Of a DNA stretch of 64,000 nucleotides, positions 34,978-43,482 are shown in pieces. A program made the position numbers and the translations under genes. Source of the stretch: Serinibacter arcticus. GTDB taxonomy: Bacteria > Actinomycetota > Actinomycetes > Actinomycetales > Beutenbergiaceae. The stretch spans positions 124,001-188,000 of the forward strand of contig NZ_RHPJ01000002.1 in assembly GCF_004786095.1 (NCBI RefSeq), given 5' to 3'. Within the stretch, counting starts at the first letter, position 1. Each line of letters opens with the position of its first letter. The notes beneath the pieces are model-generated. The model ran no database searches, was not told the origin of the DNA, and saw nothing but the letters and a program-made list of their open reading frames with translations.

Positions 34978-37536
34978 TCAGGACTCGAGCGGTCCCTGGA
35001 TCATGCGGCTGAGGAACGCCGCCATCGCGTCGCGGGCGATCGGCGAGAGCGGCTGGAACTGCGCCGTCCCGTCGTTGCCGATCCAGCCGAACGTGATGCC
35101 CTGCTCGGCCGCCCACATGATCTCGGTGCGGTACGCCGTCGTGTCCGTGACGTCCTTGAACGGCGAGACCGCGGGAGCCACGTAGCCCTCGGGCGCGCCG
35201 ATGCGGAACAGGAACGCCGCCATCGCGTCACGGTTGATCGGGCTGAGCGGTCGGAACTCGGCGCCGGCGGGCGTGGCCCACCCGGTCGAGATCTCGTTCT
35301 CCGCCAGCCAGGCGATCTCCTTGTAGAACTGGTTGTCCGTCGCGACGTCGACGAACGGGGAGGTCTCGGGGGCGCGGTAGCCCTCGTCGCCGAACTCGCG
35401 GAACAGGAACGCCGCCATCGCGTCGCGGTTGATCGAGTCCAGCGGGCGGTACTCGGCGCCGCCGTCGGCCGTGGGCCAGCCCGTGGTGATGCCCCGCTCG
35501 AACAGCCAGCGGATCTCCGAGAAGAACAGGCTGTCCGTGGGGACGTCCACGAACGGGGAGGTGACCTCGGGCTCCTCGGCGCCGGCGCGGTGGACGACGA
35601 CCTCGTCGAAGGAGCTGCGGTCGTCGGTCCGGTAGGAGGCGATGGTCATGACGTCGCCGTCGACCTCGATGTGGGCGAAGCTCGGGACGTACTCCTGCCA
35701 CGCCTTGGCCACGTAGTTGTACCCGTTCGGGTCGGCGGCGCCGATCGCCTCCGGGGTGCGGATGTCGTAGTACTTCGAGCCGGAGGAGGAGTTGCCGGTC
35801 ACGTAGACGGTCTGGCCCTCCTCGGGGTGGACCTCGAGCTGGTCGTCCCACGTCTCGACGGGCGTGCGGCCCTCCATGACGCGCGTGCGGGAGTAGGAGT
35901 GGTCGTGGCCCATGAGGACGACGTCGACGCCGAGCTCGGAGAGCACGGGGGAGAGGTTGTTGCGCAGGCCCACGATGTTCTGGTTGATGGAGTGGTTGGC
36001 CACGCTGAACATCGAGTGGTGCAGCGACGCCACGACCCAGTCAGCGTTCTCGCCCTGCTCGGCCAGGACCTTCTCGACGAAGGCCTCGTGGGTGGCGACG
36101 TCCATGACGTTGGAGTTCAGTCCGATGAACAGGACGTTGTCGTAGATGTACCAGTAGTTGCCCTGCGAGCGGGTGTCGACGCCGGAGTTGCCGAAGTCCT
36201 TGTCGAGGTTCGGCATGAAGAAGTGGGTCTCGTACGCCGTCGTGCCGACGTCGTGGTTGCCGTTGATCGTCGCGATCGGCATGGTGCGCAGCTGCTCGGG
36301 CGCGAGGAAGCCGACGTACTCGTTCTCGGCGCCGGCGCGCTCGACCTGGTCGCCGACGGAGTGGATGAACGCGGCGTCCGGGAACATCTCCTCGGCGACG
36401 TCGAGCGTGTTCGTCCAGCCCGCGGTGTCGCGCTCCACGTTGCCCGAGGAGCCGATCTGGGCGTCGCCGATCATGAAGAACTCGAACGCGCCGGTCCCGA
36501 ACGCGCCGGTCGAGAACTCGTGGACCTCGGACCAGCTGCCCTCGGTGCCGACGCGGTAGACGTAGGACGCGTTCTCGGTGAGCGGGCCCATCGTGGCGTG
36601 GTGGTAGAACCGGCCGTCGTGCGTCTGGCCGGTGCGGGCCGACGGCGTGGAGGTGGCGTTCGCCGGGAACGTCACGCCGTCGTAGGCGGACGCCGGCGCC
36701 CACTGGACCTCGCCGTCGGCGACGTCGTTGAGGTACCAGGCGACGTTGCGCGTGGTCTCGTCGGAGCCGACGTTGAGGACGACGTCGCTCACCGTGAGCG
36801 GCTCGTCGATCGCGACCGTGTCCAGGCTCTCGAAGTTGAAGTAGATGTCGGAGCTGCTCGCGCGGTCCTGGTACAGGGCGATCGCGATCTGGTTCTCGCC
36901 CTCGGCGAGCACGTCGCCGGGCACGTTGACGGAGCTGACGATCGGGGCGCTGCGGCTGTCGCCGAGGTACTGCATGTTGCCGAGGGTCGGGTCGAAGGCG
37001 TCGTCGAGGAAGCCGCCGACCTTCTCGCCGTTGACCCACACCGCGAGGGCGTCGTCGTGCCGGACGGTCCCGGTCAGCCGCGAGATGTCGGCGAGCTCGG
37101 CGGCGTCGAGGTCGATCTCGGCGCGGAAGAAGAAGGTCTCGACGTTCGACGTCGTCCCGGCCTTGTACTGGTTCAGGAGCGTGGTCACGGGCTGACCCGA
37201 GACGTCCACCTTCTCGCCGCGCAGCGCGCCGAACGGGCCGTTCTCGAGCGGCCAGGCGGAGTCGTCGTAGTCCGCCAGCGTCCAGGAGAGCAGGTCGCCG
37301 TCACCGGCCGGGTCCTGCGCGAGGTCGTGGTAGCGCCACTGGGTCGCTTCCGGGCTGAGGTGCTGGCCCGGTGCCAGGTCGACGGCGGCCGCGGCGGAGT
37401 CAGCCGCGCGGTCGTCCGAGATCGGGGTGGGCAGGCTGGTGTCGGCCAGGGCGGGCGTCGAGACGGCCGTCAGGAGGCCTCCGACCAGGGCGACACCGAG
37501 CGCGGCGCCGGTGGTTCTACGGATGCGTGATCGCAT
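34978..37536 (-). CDS. Secreted metallophosphoesterase with SLH-like repeats
   Basis: An 852-residue secreted protein. A signal peptide ends at VSTPALAD (about residue 32). A beta-sandwich (about 45-250) is followed by a purple-acid-phosphatase-type Fn3 domain (VGSDETTRNVAWYL, Y-R-V-G) and a calcineurin-like metallophosphoesterase domain: FFMIGDAQIG, SVGDQVE, INGNHDVG, ASLHHSMFS and VVLMGHDHSYSR carry the two-metal ligands. Three SLH-like repeats (about 650-852) with RDAMAAFLFR match those on the galactanase. The likely role is release of phosphate from organic esters at the cell surface. ATG at 37536 follows AAAGGGA. Confidence 0.9.
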   Translation of the reverse strand: MRSRIRRTTGAALGVALVGGLLTAVSTPALADTSLPTPISDDRAADSAAAAVDLAPGQHLSPEATQWRYHDLAQDPAGDGDLLSWTLADYDDSAWPLENGPFGALRGEKVDVSGQPVTTLLNQYKAGTTSNVETFFFRAEIDLDAAELADISRLTGTVRHDDALAVWVNGEKVGGFLDDAFDPTLGNMQYLGDSRSAPIVSSVNVPGDVLAEGENQIAIALYQDRASSSDIYFNFESLDTVAIDEPLTVSDVVLNVGSDETTRNVAWYLNDVADGEVQWAPASAYDGVTFPANATSTPSARTGQTHDGRFYHHATMGPLTENASYVYRVGTEGSWSEVHEFSTGAFGTGAFEFFMIGDAQIGSSGNVERDTAGWTNTLDVAEEMFPDAAFIHSVGDQVERAGAENEYVGFLAPEQLRTMPIATINGNHDVGTTAYETHFFMPNLDKDFGNSGVDTRSQGNYWYIYDNVLFIGLNSNVMDVATHEAFVEKVLAEQGENADWVVASLHHSMFSVANHSINQNIVGLRNNLSPVLSELGVDVVLMGHDHSYSRTRVMEGRTPVETWDDQLEVHPEEGQTVYVTGNSSSGSKYYDIRTPEAIGAADPNGYNYVAKAWQEYVPSFAHIEVDGDVMTIASYRTDDRSSFDEVVVHRAGAEEPEVTSPFVDVPTDSLFFSEIRWLFERGITTGWPTADGGAEYRPLDSINRDAMAAFLFREFGDEGYRAPETSPFVDVATDNQFYKEIAWLAENEISTGWATPAGAEFRPLSPINRDAMAAFLFRIGAPEGYVAPAVSPFKDVTDTTAYRTEIMWAAEQGITFGWIGNDGTAQFQPLSPIARDAMAAFLSRMIQGPLES

Positions 37537-37999
37537 GATCCCTTTCGTCGGGCGCGCAGGCACCCGGTGATCTGGTGGTGTGGCGGGCCGTCAGGGCGAC
37601 CCGACCTCCACCCGACCCCGCGCGATCGACCGGTCCGTGGCCGCACGGCGACGCCGTGGTGAACAGTGGTCGCCGGGTTGCGTCGCGGCTGCGATCAGCC
37701 GCGGAGCCGCGGTGCCATCCCGGACAGGGGGCTTCGCGACCAGGCGATGCGCTGGGTACAACGTTCATAGAGCAGCGCTTTGCGCCACCGTGGCGGATGT
37801 GCGCCAGGTCTCGTTCGTTCGGCATTGTGCGAACGTTGAGTCCCGGTTAGCCTCACTTTCGCTACCCGTTTTCCTGGCAGCTCGAACACGCTCGAATTCG
37901 TCGAACGACGATGACGGCGCCGATCTGCTCCCTGCGCAGGTGCAGTGGTGAGATCGCGCGCGTAGCGAGCCCCCTGAATTCGACCGTCAAGGATGACTC
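37537..37999. other. Intergenic region without a recognised gene
   Basis: 463 bases between divergent genes. Open frames here lack ribosome sites and protein-like composition. The right part (about 37,740-37,990) is richer in A/T and ends with AAGGATGACTC, the ribosome site of the next gene; promoters for both directions should lie here, possibly with phosphate control for the phosphatase, but I see no clear PHO-box. Confidence 0.5.
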
Positions 38000-38923
38000 A
38001 TGACCGACAACACCAATTCCTGGCCCCCGCCTCAGCAGGGGTACCCGCAGCAGCCCGGCGAGCAGCAGTACGGCGCCCCGCCGCCCCTGCCCGACTACGG
38101 TCACCAGCAGCAGCCCGCCTACTTCGGACAGCCGCCGGCGCCCCAGCAGACGCCGCCCGCCGGCAAGAAGCCCTGGTACGCCCGGCGCTGGGTGTGGGCC
38201 GTTGCCGGTTTCGTCCTGGTATGCGGCTTCATCGGCTCGCTGACGGGAGGCGACACCGAGGAGCCCGCACCCGAGGCGTCGCCGTCGGAGACAGCGACCA
38301 CCGCGGAATCTCCGAGCCCGGAGGCTGCTGAGGTCGTTGCCGCGACCGAGCCCCCTGCCGTCGTCGGATTCTCGCTCGATGTGGCTCGGGAGACCCTGTC
38401 GGAGGCCGGCTTCGAGTTCTCGTCGCACGACGTGCGCGAGGGCCGGGTCGTTCTCGCTGAGAGCAACTGGGTCGTGCTCACGCAGGAGCTGCAGGGCGGC
38501 ACGGTGGTCTTGGGCGTGGAGAAGCACAGCGACCCGGCGGTGACGACGGAGGCGCCCCCGGTCGAGGCGGAGGCGCCTGCTCCTCCTGCCGAGGAGGCGG
38601 CAGTGCCCGTCGAGGTTCCGGCCGCGCCGGCTCTGTCGATCGGTCAGCAGAATGCCGTCGACAGCGCCGACAACTACCTGAGCGTCATGGCCTTCTCGCG
38701 CGAGGGACTCATCGACCAGCTCGAGTTCGAGGGGTTCTCCTTCGAGGACGCCGCATTTGCCGTCGACTCGATTGCGGCCGACTGGAACGAGCAGGCTGCG
38801 AAGTCTGCCAAGAACTACCTCGACCTGATGTCCTTCTCCCGGCAAGGCCTGATCGACCAGCTCGTCTTCGAGGGGTACACCCAGGAGCAGGCGGAATTCG
38901 GCGCCGCTGCGGTCGGGTACTAG
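38000..38923 (+). CDS. Ltp-repeat membrane-anchored surface protein
   Basis: A 307-residue protein. A Pro/Gln/Tyr-rich cytoplasmic tail (about 1-55) leads to one membrane helix (about 64-82). Outside there is an acidic linker, a PASTA-like stretch (VVGFSLDVARETLSEAGFEF) and two Ltp repeats at about 214-257 and 259-305 (ADNYLSVMAFSREGLIDQLEFEG and KNYLDLMSFSRQGLIDQLVFEG). The Ltp domain is known from the host-cell surface lipoprotein of Streptococcus phage TP-J34, which blocks DNA entry of incoming phage; many actinobacterial copies have unknown roles. It lies two bases before a DUF2510 gene, probably an operon. Confidence 0.85.
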   Translation: MTDNTNSWPPPQQGYPQQPGEQQYGAPPPLPDYGHQQQPAYFGQPPAPQQTPPAGKKPWYARRWVWAVAGFVLVCGFIGSLTGGDTEEPAPEASPSETATTAESPSPEAAEVVAATEPPAVVGFSLDVARETLSEAGFEFSSHDVREGRVVLAESNWVVLTQELQGGTVVLGVEKHSDPAVTTEAPPVEAEAPAPPAEEAAVPVEVPAAPALSIGQQNAVDSADNYLSVMAFSREGLIDQLEFEGFSFEDAAFAVDSIAADWNEQAAKSAKNYLDLMSFSRQGLIDQLVFEGYTQEQAEFGAAAVGY

Positions 38924-38925
38924 AC

Positions 38926-39636
38926 ATGTCGAACGCATCTCCTGGCTGGTATCCCGTCGACGGCGGGCAGCGCTACTGGGACGGGCAGCAGTGGACCGAG
39001 CACTTCCATTCTCAGACCGAGAACTCCCGTACCCAGCAGTGGCAGCCTCAGGCCAAGGTGGAGACCCGGCACCCTCAGGCCGATGCTCCGGGCACGCTGT
39101 GGTCCGCCGTTGGTCGTCCGCTCACCCACTTCGCGCCGGGCAAGTACAGATTGACCGAGCACTACCTGTTCTTCGAGAAGGGTGCGCTGCGAACGAACGC
39201 GCAGCAGATCCCGGTCCATGAGATCTACGACGTCGACGCTAAGCAGACCGTGACCCAGAAGGCTCGGGGTGTCGGCACGATCACCCTCTTCGTCCAACGG
39301 TCGAACGGCCGCGAGGTCGTGAAGATCGAAGACATCGCTGAGTTCCGGGAGGGAGTCAGCGAGCTGAACAGGGTTGCCCACGAGCGTCGGCTGGTGATGC
39401 AGACCCGCGCGACGACTCAGACCATCAACTACTCGGGTACCCCTCTGGGTGCTGTTCCTGGCGTCGGCGGTGCCGGTGTCTCCGCACCTGTCTCAGAGCC
39501 GCAGCAGGCGCCCGCGCCCGCGGCAGCCGAAGACGTCATCTCGCAGATTCAACGTCTCGGATCACTGCACGAGGCAGGAGTGATCACCGCTGACGAGTTC
39601 GCCGCGAAGAAGGCGGAGTTGCTCTCGCGACTGTGA
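38926..39636 (+). CDS. DUF2510, PH-like and SHOCT domain protein
   Basis: A 236-residue cytoplasmic-side protein: DUF2510 (SPGWYPVDGGQRYWDGQQWTEHF), a PH-like (bPH_2) domain at about 75-150 (KYRLTEHYLFFEKGALRT, IPVHEIYDVDAKQT, VGTITLFVQR), a Gly/Pro/Ala linker and a C-terminal SHOCT domain (DVISQIQRLGSLHEAGVITADEFAAKKAELLSRL). These domains occur in actinobacterial proteins tied to the membrane or to phage defence, but no reaction is known. It starts two bases after the Ltp gene, so both are translated from one mRNA. A long hairpin follows. Confidence 0.87.
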   Translation: MSNASPGWYPVDGGQRYWDGQQWTEHFHSQTENSRTQQWQPQAKVETRHPQADAPGTLWSAVGRPLTHFAPGKYRLTEHYLFFEKGALRTNAQQIPVHEIYDVDAKQTVTQKARGVGTITLFVQRSNGREVVKIEDIAEFREGVSELNRVAHERRLVMQTRATTQTINYSGTPLGAVPGVGGAGVSAPVSEPQQAPAPAAAEDVISQIQRLGSLHEAGVITADEFAAKKAELLSRL

Positions 39637-39663
39637 CGGTGCACCGGTAGTCCGGCGGGGGTG

Positions 39664-39710
39664 ACGCAGCGGCCCCCGGATCGCCGACGGCGGTCCGGGG
39701 GCCGCTGCGT
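39664..39710 (+). terminator. Perfect 17-bp hairpin terminator
   Basis: Arms ACGCAGCGGCCCCCGGA (39664-39680) and its exact complement (39694-39710) with a 13-base loop, 28 bases after the SHOCT-protein stop codon. Confidence 0.85.
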
Positions 39711-39732
39711 GCGTCCCGGCTACGCTCGCGCG

Positions 39733-40083
39733 ATGGAGGACCCCAGGATCGGCACGGTGCGGCTCCGCACTCCGGCCGCCTTCGGAGACTCCGAGGCGAG
39801 CCCGTCTCGCTCGGGGCGAGGGGTTGCCGGCACGTTGTTCCTCGGCGACCGCGCCGACGATCGGTCCGGACTCCTCCTCTGGTTCGTCGACGACGCGGGC
39901 CGGCTGCGCTTCGTGGGCGGGTGGGAGGACGTCGCGGGTCACCGGTACCTGAATCGGTGGCGACCCATCCGCATCGGGGAGATCTCCCTGCGTGCGGGGA
40001 GCTCCGTGACGTTCGCCGGCTCGCGCGCACCCCTGACTGCCGTCATCGACGGCTACGCCCGGTCCGTCCCCGTCCGGCACTGA
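39733..40083 (+). CDS. Small protein of unknown function
   Basis: A 116-residue protein, not recognised. The composition is that of a compact beta-rich domain (GTLFLGDRADDRSGLLLWFVDDAGRLRFVGG, RWRPIRIGEISLRAGSSVTFAGS). ATG at 39733 follows the hairpin by 22 bases and has no clear ribosome site, so translation may be leaderless. Convergent with the anti-sigma gene, whose stop codon lies five bases away. Confidence 0.55.
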   Translation: MEDPRIGTVRLRTPAAFGDSEASPSRSGRGVAGTLFLGDRADDRSGLLLWFVDDAGRLRFVGGWEDVAGHRYLNRWRPIRIGEISLRAGSSVTFAGSRAPLTAVIDGYARSVPVRH

Positions 40084-40087
40084 CCGC

Positions 40088-40765
40088 TCAGGCCAGCTCG
40101 CCCCGGGCGATGCTCGCCCCCGAGTGCGTCGGGTCCCCGTTCACCGGTTCGTCGGAGACGTCGACGACGGCGAACTCCGTCACGTCGAGGTCGGCCGGGA
40201 GGTCGAAGGACCCGCTGTCGCCGGTCAGCACGCCGAGGCTGACGAGGCTCGTCAGGTCGGTCGAGATGAGCCAGACCTCGCGGTAGCCCTCGACGGGCAC
40301 GTCGCCCGGCAGATCCACGCGCAGCACGCGGCCGTCGTCGCGGTCCTCGAGCACCGCGGTGCCGGCCGCGTCCCAGCCGGGCAGCGGGTCGAGCGTCGCG
40401 GTGGCGAGCTCGACGCCCGCGGGGTCGGCGCCGCCGTCGGGCAAGATCGCCTGCACCCCGAGCACGACCGCAGCACCCGCGGCCGCCGCACCCACGAGCA
40501 GCAGCGGGAGGCGGCGTCGCCGTCGGGACTCGAGCGCGATCGGCTCGGCCGCACGCGCCTGCTCGATCTGCGCCTCGATCCCCTCCCACACCCGCGCGGG
40601 CGGTCGCTGCAGCGGCGCGGGCACGCGCACGCCGTCGACGACGTCGGTCAGCGTCGCGACCTCGTCGCGGCACAGGACGCAGATGTCCAGGTGCTCGAGG
40701 GTCGCGGGGGAGGCGTCCTCGCCGAGCGCGACGAGGGCGAGATCCTCCGGATCAGAGTGCGGCAT
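40088..40765 (-). CDS. RskA-type zinc anti-sigma factor
   Basis: A 225-residue membrane protein. The N-terminal zinc anti-sigma motif is H-x3-C-x2-C (His25, Cys29, Cys32 in EHLDICVLC), then a linker, one transmembrane helix at about 88-109, and an outer anti-sigma-K domain (WDAAGTAVLEDRDDGRVLRVDLP, GYREVWLISTDL, GSFDLPADLDVTEFAVVDVSDE). It should hold the adjacent ECF sigma factor inactive until proteolysis. The ATG at 40765 lies inside the end of the sigma gene (14-base overlap), showing tight coupling. Confidence 0.9.
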   Translation of the reverse strand: MPHSDPEDLALVALGEDASPATLEHLDICVLCRDEVATLTDVVDGVRVPAPLQRPPARVWEGIEAQIEQARAAEPIALESRRRRRLPLLLVGAAAAGAAVVLGVQAILPDGGADPAGVELATATLDPLPGWDAAGTAVLEDRDDGRVLRVDLPGDVPVEGYREVWLISTDLTSLVSLGVLTGDSGSFDLPADLDVTEFAVVDVSDEPVNGDPTHSGASIARGELA

Positions 40766-41342
40766 CGGACACCTCCCAGGTCTCGCGCAGCCGTAGCAGG
40801 CTACGGCGGATGTGGCTCTTGACGGTGCCGAGCGGGATGCCCGTGCGCTCGGCGATCTGGTGGTGGGTGAGGTCCTCGTAGAACGCGAGCGACACGATCG
40901 TCCCCTGCGGTTCCCCGAGGGTGGCGATCGCATCCGCGACGACGACGCTGCGCACCACCGCGTCCGACGCGTCCGGGACCGGGGTCTCGGCGGCGTGGGC
41001 GGCGACGGCGGCGACCCCGTCGCGGTGCCGGGTCCGGCGCGTGAGGGCGTCGGCGATGGCGTGCCGCGTGATGCCGACGATCCAGGCCGGCAGCGCGCCC
41101 CGCGTCGGATCGAAGCGGGACCGCGTGCGCCACGCCTCGACGAACACGTGCTGGGTGAGGTCCTCGGCGTCGGCCTCGTTGCGGAGCGAGCGCAGCGCGA
41201 GCGTGTAGACCAGCGGCGACCAGCGGTCGTAGACCTGCCGGACGGCGGCCGTCTCGCCGCTGCGGAAGGCGTGAGCGAGCTCCTCCTCCACCGCCCTCAC
41301 CTCCGTGCTGCTGCGCGCTCGCCCTCGAGCCGACGTCGTCAT
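40752..41342 (-). CDS. ECF sigma factor, SigK type
   Basis: A 196-residue RNA polymerase sigma-70 family ECF factor. Region 2 is VYDRWSPLVYTLALRSLRNEADAEDLTQHVFVEAWRTRSRF (about 39-80) and region 4 is IVSLAFYEDLTHHQIAERTGIPLGTVKSHIRRSLLRLRE (about 146-187). It overlaps the RskA-type gene and starts seven bases after the sortase stop codon (TGAGGCG ribosome site), so sortase, sigma and anti-sigma are one transcript. The pair resembles SigK/RskA of mycobacteria; targets probably include this operon's own promoter. Confidence 0.9.
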   Translation of the reverse strand: MTTSARGRARSSTEVRAVEEELAHAFRSGETAAVRQVYDRWSPLVYTLALRSLRNEADAEDLTQHVFVEAWRTRSRFDPTRGALPAWIVGITRHAIADALTRRTRHRDGVAAVAAHAAETPVPDASDAVVRSVVVADAIATLGEPQGTIVSLAFYEDLTHHQIAERTGIPLGTVKSHIRRSLLRLRETWEVSDAAL

Positions 41343-41349
41343 CGTCGCC

Positions 41350-42099
41350 TCAGGCCGGAACGGCGGTGACGACGACGTTCGAACGATAGCTGTTCGCCTC
41401 CTCGTCCCACTGGCCGCCGCACGTGATGAGGACGAGGCGGGGGTCGCCGTCGCGCACGAAGTAGGGGGTGAGGTCGAGCGTGGCCTTCTCCAGCACCTCC
41501 ACGTCGGTGACGACGTAGGCGTGCTCGACGCCGGCGTCGTCGGTCACCGAGACCGCCGCGCCCAGGTCGACGTCCTTGAGGCGGGAGAACGGTCCGCGCG
41601 GGGTCTCCTCGGTGCCGGCGTGCGCCAGGATCACGGTCGCGCCGCGGTCGGAGCCGGCGCCCGGTCCGAAGCGGTACCAACCGGCGTCGTTCGCGTCGCC
41701 CGGCACCTCGGTCTGGCCGTCCGCGGCGATGCCGACCGGGAGCACGGGCATGTCGAGGTCGAGGTCGTCCAGGCGGACGCCGGTGGGCGGGGTGCCGAGG
41801 GCGGCGGGGGCGACGACGCCGGTCGCGTCCACGATCGGGATGTCGGCCGGGGGGGATGGCGCGGCGGGAGCGGGCGCGCCCGCCCCGCCCGAGTCAGCAT
41901 CGGCGGCGGGGGCGCCGGTCTCGGGCGGGGCGGACGCATCCGGGGAGGGCGACGGCGACGAGGGGGGCGCGCCGTCGCCCTCGTTCGGGGCGCCGCCGCC
42001 GCACGCGGCGAGCGCGACGGCGACGGCGACGGTGAGGGACGCGCCGACCGCGCGGGCCACGAGGGCCCGCGCGGACGGTGCTGACGTGCGACGGATCAT
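41350..42099 (-). CDS. Class F-like sortase with lipoprotein signal
   Basis: A 249-residue sortase. A signal with lipobox LAAC (Cys33) is followed by a long Pro/Ala/Ser linker (to about 85). The catalytic residues are His160 (VILAHAG), Cys227 (LITCGG) and Arg239 (SYRSN), as in sortase E/F enzymes. A lipoprotein anchor in place of the usual membrane helix is unusual. Its ATG overlaps the stop codon of the DUF4397 gene (ATGA), so this surface protein is its likely substrate or partner. Sortases cut a C-terminal sorting signal and join proteins to wall or pilin. Confidence 0.88.
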   Translation of the reverse strand: MIRRTSAPSARALVARAVGASLTVAVAVALAACGGGAPNEGDGAPPSSPSPSPDASAPPETGAPAADADSGGAGAPAPAAPSPPADIPIVDATGVVAPAALGTPPTGVRLDDLDLDMPVLPVGIAADGQTEVPGDANDAGWYRFGPGAGSDRGATVILAHAGTEETPRGPFSRLKDVDLGAAVSVTDDAGVEHAYVVTDVEVLEKATLDLTPYFVRDGDPRLVLITCGGQWDEEANSYRSNVVVTAVPA

Positions 42100-42929
42100 G
42101 CGGCCGAGCGGTCCGAGGCGGTCGTGGTGCGGCTGCGACGCGCCAGGACGAGCGCGCCGCCGGCGAGCACGAGGGCAGCGCCCCCGGCGATGAACCCGGC
42201 GGGGACGCCGTCCTCGGGCACGCGGACCTCACCGGTGGGCACGCCGCCGGGGGCGGAGTGGCCGACCTGGATGGTCTGCGTGGCGAGGGCGAGGTTGCCG
42301 GCCTCGGCGCTGCCCCACGCGTAGGCGATGGTCAGCTGGCCGTCGACGACGGGCACGTCGGCCGGGCCGATCAGCGGGTCGGTGGTGCCGGCCGCGGCGA
42401 CGGCGGCCGAGACGGTCCCGGCGGGGAGGTTGAGCGTGGCCTCGTCGGGGTTCTCCAGACCGGAGACGACGGCGGTGCCGCCCGCGAGGACGTCGACGGC
42501 CGGGGCCGCGGCCGTGTGGCGGACGGTCAGGCGACCCTCGCCGGCGGCGGTGGCCGAGGTGTCGTTGGTGAACAGGGTGGCGGTGGGGGCGCCGGCCGCG
42601 TCGAGGTGCGCGACGGCGGTGTAGTTGGTGCTGGCCGCCAGGGGCAGGTCGATGGGGCCGAGGACGGGGGCGCTGGCGTCGGCGGCGTCCGCGGCGGTGA
42701 TGGCCACGGAGTAGGTGCCGGCGGGGAGCTCCAGGGGGCCCGCGAGGGTGCCGGGGGTGAAGTCGTCGAGCGTGAGCTCGCCGTTGACGTACACGTCGAC
42801 CGGGGTGTCCGGCACGGCGTGGAGCACGGAGAGCATGGCGTCGCCGGGGGCGGCGACGGCAGGGGCCGCCGCGGTGGCCGCAAGGATGGCGGCGCCGAGG
42901 CCGAGGGTGAGGGGGGTGCGCAGACGCAT
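42096..42929 (-). CDS. DUF4397 surface protein with C-terminal anchor
   Basis: A 277-residue secreted protein. A signal peptide (MRLRTPLTLGLGAAIL, cut near AVAAPG) is followed by two DUF4397-type beta domains (LSVLHAVPDTPVDVYVNGEL and LTVRHTAAAPAVDVLAGG). The C-terminus has GVPTGEVRVPEDG, a hydrophobic helix and a basic tail RRSR, the layout of a sortase substrate, although no clear LPxTG is seen; VPTGE or VPEDG may serve. AAGGAG precedes the ATG. It is the first gene of the operon with sortase, sigma and anti-sigma. Confidence 0.85.
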   Translation of the reverse strand: MRLRTPLTLGLGAAILAATAAAPAVAAPGDAMLSVLHAVPDTPVDVYVNGELTLDDFTPGTLAGPLELPAGTYSVAITAADAADASAPVLGPIDLPLAASTNYTAVAHLDAAGAPTATLFTNDTSATAAGEGRLTVRHTAAAPAVDVLAGGTAVVSGLENPDEATLNLPAGTVSAAVAAAGTTDPLIGPADVPVVDGQLTIAYAWGSAEAGNLALATQTIQVGHSAPGGVPTGEVRVPEDGVPAGFIAGGAALVLAGGALVLARRSRTTTASDRSAA

Positions 42930-43067
42930 GGCGGTACTCCTTCGTAACGGCGCCCCGATCAGAGGGCGCTCGGTGTCTGACGTGGAGTACTTCTGTGGCG
43001 GGGGTGGGTTTGGATGCAGCGGGATCGTGATGGTTAAAGAACCTTGGCACCCAAGGGGATCGTCCGC

Positions 43068-43121
43068 GGCAAGGGCGGCAAGGGCGGCAAGGGCGGCAAG
43101 GGCGGCAAGGGCGGCAAGGGC
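43068..43121. repeat. Six tandem 9-bp units
   Basis: GGCAAGGGC is repeated six times without change upstream of the DUF4397 gene. It looks like a variable-number tandem repeat; the small open frames across it have no ribosome sites and only repeat-derived Lys-Gly-Gly or Leu-Ala-Ala protein. Confidence 0.9.
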
Positions 43122-43482
43122 GACGGGCGCGCCTGTGCCGAGGTCGAACGGAACAATCACTGCAGCGAGGTAGCGCGACCACCCGCACTGGCCCGTCAAG
43201 TTGAGCTCGCGGTGCTCAGCACGGGTGACCATGCGCGCACGGGCAGCACCAAGAACCCCAGTAGGTCAACGGGCTCGGTTGCCCGCGGCTAAGCAGGTTA
43301 CAAACGAAGGGGGAGCGGAGCGCTCGATCACTCCGCAGACTGATCGTGGGTCGGTTCGAGCGGCAAGGCCGGGCCCCGGAACCGAACCAACATCCGCTCC
43401 CCATGTGGTGTGCTTGGCGTTCGCGGCCCGCTAACTCGCACGGCGCGCGGAAAGAGTCCGGTCCCTACGCCAGGATGAAGGC
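43122..43482. other. Intergenic region at the left edge of the accessory island
   Basis: 361 bases without a recognised gene. An inverted repeat TCGGTTC (near 43352) and GAACCGA (near 43378) is present. I found no tRNA here. The final bases AGGATGAAGG are the ribosome site of the helicase gene. Confidence 0.5.

Noticed and set aside
34918-37530. An 870-residue plus-strand frame opposite the metallophosphoesterase
   Set aside because: Composition is Val/Gly/Arg-rich without motifs, while the minus strand has a complete signal peptide, metal-binding motifs and SLH-like repeats.
43008-43033. SigK-like promoter (CCATCA and CCAAAC on the minus strand) before the DUF4397 operon
   Set aside because: The spacer is only 14 bases and the -10 part matches poorly, so I cannot support it.
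43044-43292. Small Lys-Gly-Gly repeat protein encoded across the 9-bp repeat
   Set aside because: The start would be TTG without a ribosome site, and the rest of the frame shows no protein-like pattern. The repeat itself explains the open frame.
43140-43482. A tRNA gene or attachment site at the left edge of the island
   Set aside because: GGTTCGAGC at 43352 hints at a T-loop, but no acceptor stem, anticodon arm or CCA-side pairing could be found.
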